NCBI RefSeq assembly: GCF_041321145.1
Contig: NZ_JBGGWA010000004.1
Location: 496,001-560,000 of the forward strand
Reading direction: 5' to 3'
DNA length: 64,000 nucleotides
Source of the DNA: Paraburkholderia sp041321145
Lineage (GTDB): Bacteria > Pseudomonadota > Gammaproteobacteria > Burkholderiales > Burkholderiaceae
The first letter of the stretch is position 1. Each line of letters starts with the position of its first letter. The notes beneath the pieces were generated by a model. It saw nothing but the letters and a program-made list of their open reading frames with translations. It was not told the DNA's origin and ran no database searches. Both the position numbers and the translations under genes were made by a program. Positions 61,658-64,000 of the stretch are shown here, one piece after another.

Positions 61658-62536
61658 TCACAGCGGCAATTCGGACGATGCCGATTCGAGCGCCGCACGC
61701 GGCAATTTCGCGCGGCGTTCCGGCGGCAGCGCCTGCAATGCACGACGCCCGCGCAGGCCGAGGAAATATTCGCGGATGAAAGGATGATCGACCCCCGCCG
61801 CCTCTTCGACCGGCGCGGCGACCAGCACCTTGCGATCCGCCAGCACGGCGACGCGGGTGGAGAGCGCGATCATCGTGTCGAGATCGTGCGTGACCATCAC
61901 CACCGTAAGGCCAAGCGCGCGATGCAGCGCGGAAATCAGTTCGACGAATTCATCGGAGGCCTGCGGATCCAGACCGGCGGTCGGCTCGTCGAGAAACAGC
62001 AGTTCGGGTTCGAGCGCGATGGCGCGGGCAATGCCCACGCGCTTGACCATCCCGCCGGAAAGCGCCGACGGCATTTTCGACGCATGCTTGCACGGCAAGC
62101 CGACCATCTCCAGCTTGAGCATCACAATGTCGCGCAACAGGTCTTCGGGCACCTTGCCGAGTTCGCGCAAGGGCTGCGCGATGTTGTCGAACACCGAGAG
62201 CGACGAGAACAGCGCGCCGCGCTGAAACAGCATCCCGGAGCGGCTGCGCATCAGCAGCGCGGTTTCCGGCGAAATGGTCGCCAGGTTCTCGCCGAACAGC
62301 TTGATGGTTCCGGACGACGGCCGCTCCAGACCGAGAATCTGCCGCACCAGCGTAGTCTTGCCCGAGCCTGAACCGCCGACGATCGAGACGATCTCGCCGC
62401 GCCGTACATCGAAATTCAGGTGCTGGTGCACGATGTTGCGGCCATAGCGCTTGGTGATGTCGATCACCTCGATCACCGGCTCGGCGATCTCGGGCATCGG
62501 TTGGCCGCGTACGGTCTGGGTGAGTGGCGCGATCAT
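61658..62536 (-). CDS. mlaF: MlaF-type ABC ATPase
   Basis: 292 residues from MIAPLTQTVRGQPMPEI. Walker A GGSGSGKTTLVRQILGL, Q-loop LFQRGALFSSLSVFDNI, signature LSGGMVKRVGIARAIA, Walker B LLFLDEPTAGLDPQA and FVELISALHRALGLTVVMVTHDLDT. ATG overlaps the permease stop codon by three bases (ATGA). A longer C-terminal tail (about 30 residues) is of unknown role. Confidence 0.94.
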   Translation of the reverse strand: MIAPLTQTVRGQPMPEIAEPVIEVIDITKRYGRNIVHQHLNFDVRRGEIVSIVGGSGSGKTTLVRQILGLERPSSGTIKLFGENLATISPETALLMRSRSGMLFQRGALFSSLSVFDNIAQPLRELGKVPEDLLRDIVMLKLEMVGLPCKHASKMPSALSGGMVKRVGIARAIALEPELLFLDEPTAGLDPQASDEFVELISALHRALGLTVVMVTHDLDTMIALSTRVAVLADRKVLVAAPVEEAAGVDHPFIREYFLGLRGRRALQALPPERRAKLPRAALESASSELPL

Positions 62537-63702
62537 CCGAGCCCCACGTTCTGAAAGAGGATCGCGAACACCGCGTCCGCGAGAATCACGATGGTGATCG
62601 AGGTCACCACCGAGGTCGTCGTGCCTTCGCCGAGACTTTGCGAATTGGCCTTGATACGGAAGCCGAAGTGACAGCCGACGATCGCGATCAGCATGCCGAA
62701 CGCGACGCCTTTGCCGAGGCCGATCCACAGATTCGCGATCGGCACGACACCGGGCAATGCGCGCGCGAAGTAGCTCATGTCGATGCCGAGCACGATCTTC
62801 GCGGCGAGCGCGCCGCCCGTCAGCGCGATGATGTTGGTCCACATGACCAGCAGCGGCATGGCCACGCCGAGCGCGACCACGCGCGGCAGGATCAGCCGCA
62901 GCCCGTGCGGGATGCCCATCACGCGCATGGCATCAAGTTCCTCGGTGACGCGCATCACACCGATCTGCGCGGTGATCGCCGACCCCGAGCGGCCCGCCAC
63001 CAGAATCGCCGACAGCACCGGTCCCAGCTCGCGAATCACCGACAGCCCAAGAATATTGACGATGTACTGGTTCGCGCCAAACAGCCGCAGCTGTTGCGCG
63101 GACAGATAACTGAGCACGATGCCGATCAGGAAAGCGACCAGCGCGGTGATCGGCAACGCCTTGGTGCCGGCGTTATAGATGTTCGCGGAGATTTCCGTCC
63201 AGGGCGTGATTTTCGGTTTGCGCAGGATCGCGAGGAGATCGATCACGACCTGCCCGAGCATGCCGAATCCACCGTACAGGTGCTCGAAGAACGAAAAGAT
63301 CGCGAGGCCCAGCCGTGTGAACGGGTCGAACCTGATTACCGGCTCGGCCTTTTCACGCACCGTATCGAGCAGCGCGATGCGCTCGAAAATGTCGCGTTGC
63401 GTATCCGTGAGGGTGGTGTCCGGAGGCATCTTGTGGCCCCACACGCGCCACAACGCCTGGCCGCCGACGTGGTCCATCCGGTCGATGCGCGACAGATCCC
63501 ATTGACGGATGCCTTCGGCGCCGACCAGCGAGCGCAACAGCGGGATCACGTGGCCGGTGGCCTTATCGCGTGCGAGCGCGAGCGCCGTCCACTGGCCCGA
63601 GAGCCGGACGATCTTGCCTTGGCTGCCTGCCGCGACTTCGAGGCCGGGCGGAGTGTCGTAGTTCAAGGATCGCTGGAATCTGGTGATCGGATTAGGGGTC
63701 AT
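62533..63702 (-). CDS. mlaE: MlaE-type permease with N-terminal STAS domain
   Basis: 389 residues from MTPNPITRFQRSLNYD. Residues about 20-110 form a STAS-like domain (WDLSRIDRMDHVGGQALWRVWG), then the MlaE fold with RELGPVLSAILVAGRSGSAITAQIGVMRVTEELDAMRVMGI. In E. coli STAS is a separate protein, MlaB; here the two are fused, as in PqiA-free Mce systems of Burkholderia. First gene of the operon. Its promoter is not evident. Confidence 0.93.
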   Translation of the reverse strand: MTPNPITRFQRSLNYDTPPGLEVAAGSQGKIVRLSGQWTALALARDKATGHVIPLLRSLVGAEGIRQWDLSRIDRMDHVGGQALWRVWGHKMPPDTTLTDTQRDIFERIALLDTVREKAEPVIRFDPFTRLGLAIFSFFEHLYGGFGMLGQVVIDLLAILRKPKITPWTEISANIYNAGTKALPITALVAFLIGIVLSYLSAQQLRLFGANQYIVNILGLSVIRELGPVLSAILVAGRSGSAITAQIGVMRVTEELDAMRVMGIPHGLRLILPRVVALGVAMPLLVMWTNIIALTGGALAAKIVLGIDMSYFARALPGVVPIANLWIGLGKGVAFGMLIAIVGCHFGFRIKANSQSLGEGTTTSVVTSITIVILADAVFAILFQNVGLG

Positions 63703-63772
63703 TGTAACGAAGGCGCGGCGGATGAACCGTGCTCGCGGGCTCGCAGCGTTCGCTGTCGCTACAATATGAGAC

Positions 63773-64000
63773 ATGAACGCTTCCAAGACCCCGCCCCAAG
63801 CCGCCGCGGCTTCCGACTGGCGTATCGATCGCGAGCGCGCCGTCGCGCTATTCGGTCCGCACGCGCATGACTGGCCGATCGAGATCGTCGAGGAAACCGG
63901 CTCGACCAACGCCGACCTGATGACGCGCGTCAAAGCATTGCCGCGCAAAGCCGGTGCACTGCCGCGGCCGATCGTGCGGGTCGCGTATCTGCAAACTGCT
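63773..64000 (+). CDS. birA: Biotin-[acetyl-CoA-carboxylase] ligase (3' end missing)
   Basis: 76 codons from the ATG of MNASKTPPQAAAAS to the edge. WRIDRERAVALFGPHAHDW and the biotin-ligase motif EETGSTNADLMTRV identify BirA. No N-terminal helix-turn-helix precedes it, so it is the monofunctional ligase. TACAAT lies eight bases before the ATG, which would put transcription start almost on the start codon. Divergent from mlaE (70 bases). Confidence 0.9.
   Translation, partial: MNASKTPPQAAAASDWRIDRERAVALFGPHAHDWPIEIVEETGSTNADLMTRVKALPRKAGALPRPIVRVAYLQTA

Noticed and set aside
1..64000. CRISPR arrays, tRNA or rRNA genes, insertion sequences, prophage genes
   Set aside because: No regularly spaced repeats, cloverleaf-like sequence, transposase or phage protein was found by reading the intergenic regions and main frames.

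Overview
The window is a gene-dense, GC-rich stretch of a betaproteobacterial main chromosome. Gene content and order (caa3-type cox cluster with ctaB/ctaA/SCO, gpsA-secB-grxC-rhodanese, ctpA-moeB, ptsI-ptsH-EIIA-gshB-gshA, amt-glnK, dctABD, lipA-lipB, dacC-dat-ybeD) fit Burkholderiaceae, most likely Paraburkholderia or Burkholderia sensu lato. No tRNA, rRNA, CRISPR array, insertion sequence or prophage was recognised. Both ends cut genes: a MarR-GNAT fusion at the left edge and birA at the right.

Layout. 1-1.6 kb: MarR-GNAT remnant and an orphan MetQ. 1.8-12.6 kb: two blocks for aerobic respiration. One holds the assembly factors (SCO, heme O synthase, heme A synthase, a second SCO-like protein, SURF1). 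The other holds the oxidase operon (DUF2244, coxB, coxA, a 44-residue assembly protein, ctaG, DUF2970, coxC), read leftwards from a sigma-70 promoter near 12.57 kb and closed by a strong terminator near 6.35 kb. 12.7-21.7 kb: housekeeping genes (methyltransferase, comF, trmL, macro domain, gpsA, secB, grxC, rhodanese, gpmA, ctpA, moeB). 21.7-30 kb: a PTS without sugar permease (EI, HPr, EIIA-Man), glutathione synthesis, then amt-glnK behind a sigma-54 promoter and an NtrC-type site. 30-38.6 kb: comM, a lipoprotein, a TlpA thioredoxin, and dctA-dctB-dctD behind another sigma-54 promoter.

38.8-47.7 kb is the most interesting accessory block: an iron/phosphonate-type ABC importer with a glycerophosphodiester phosphodiesterase, a DeoR/GlpR-type regulator, a Na/Pi cotransporter-PhoU protein and a HAD phosphatase. 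The intergenic region between the regulator and the phosphodiesterase carries sites that match the E. coli GlpR operator. This suggests an ABC system for glycerophosphodiesters that is not of the Ugp type. 47.8-50.5 kb is a tauABC sulfonate importer, followed by two small orphan membrane-protein genes.

51.5-58.7 kb: lipA, lipB, a DUF2917/LysR divergent pair, ybeD, D-amino-acid transaminase, D-Ala-D-Ala carboxypeptidase, an alpha/beta hydrolase and a 2Fe-2S protein. 58.8-63.7 kb: an Mla/Pqi-like lipid transport operon (MlaE-MlaF-MlaD-lipoprotein) followed by a VanZ-family protein; then the start of birA.

Recurring themes are respiration, nitrogen and C4-dicarboxylate use under sigma-54 control, scavenging of organic P and S, and envelope maintenance. 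Start sites were often moved inward from the longest reading frame, using ribosome binding sites, overlap with neighbours and known family lengths. Promoter and operator calls are by eye, and coordinates of small sites may be off by a base or two.
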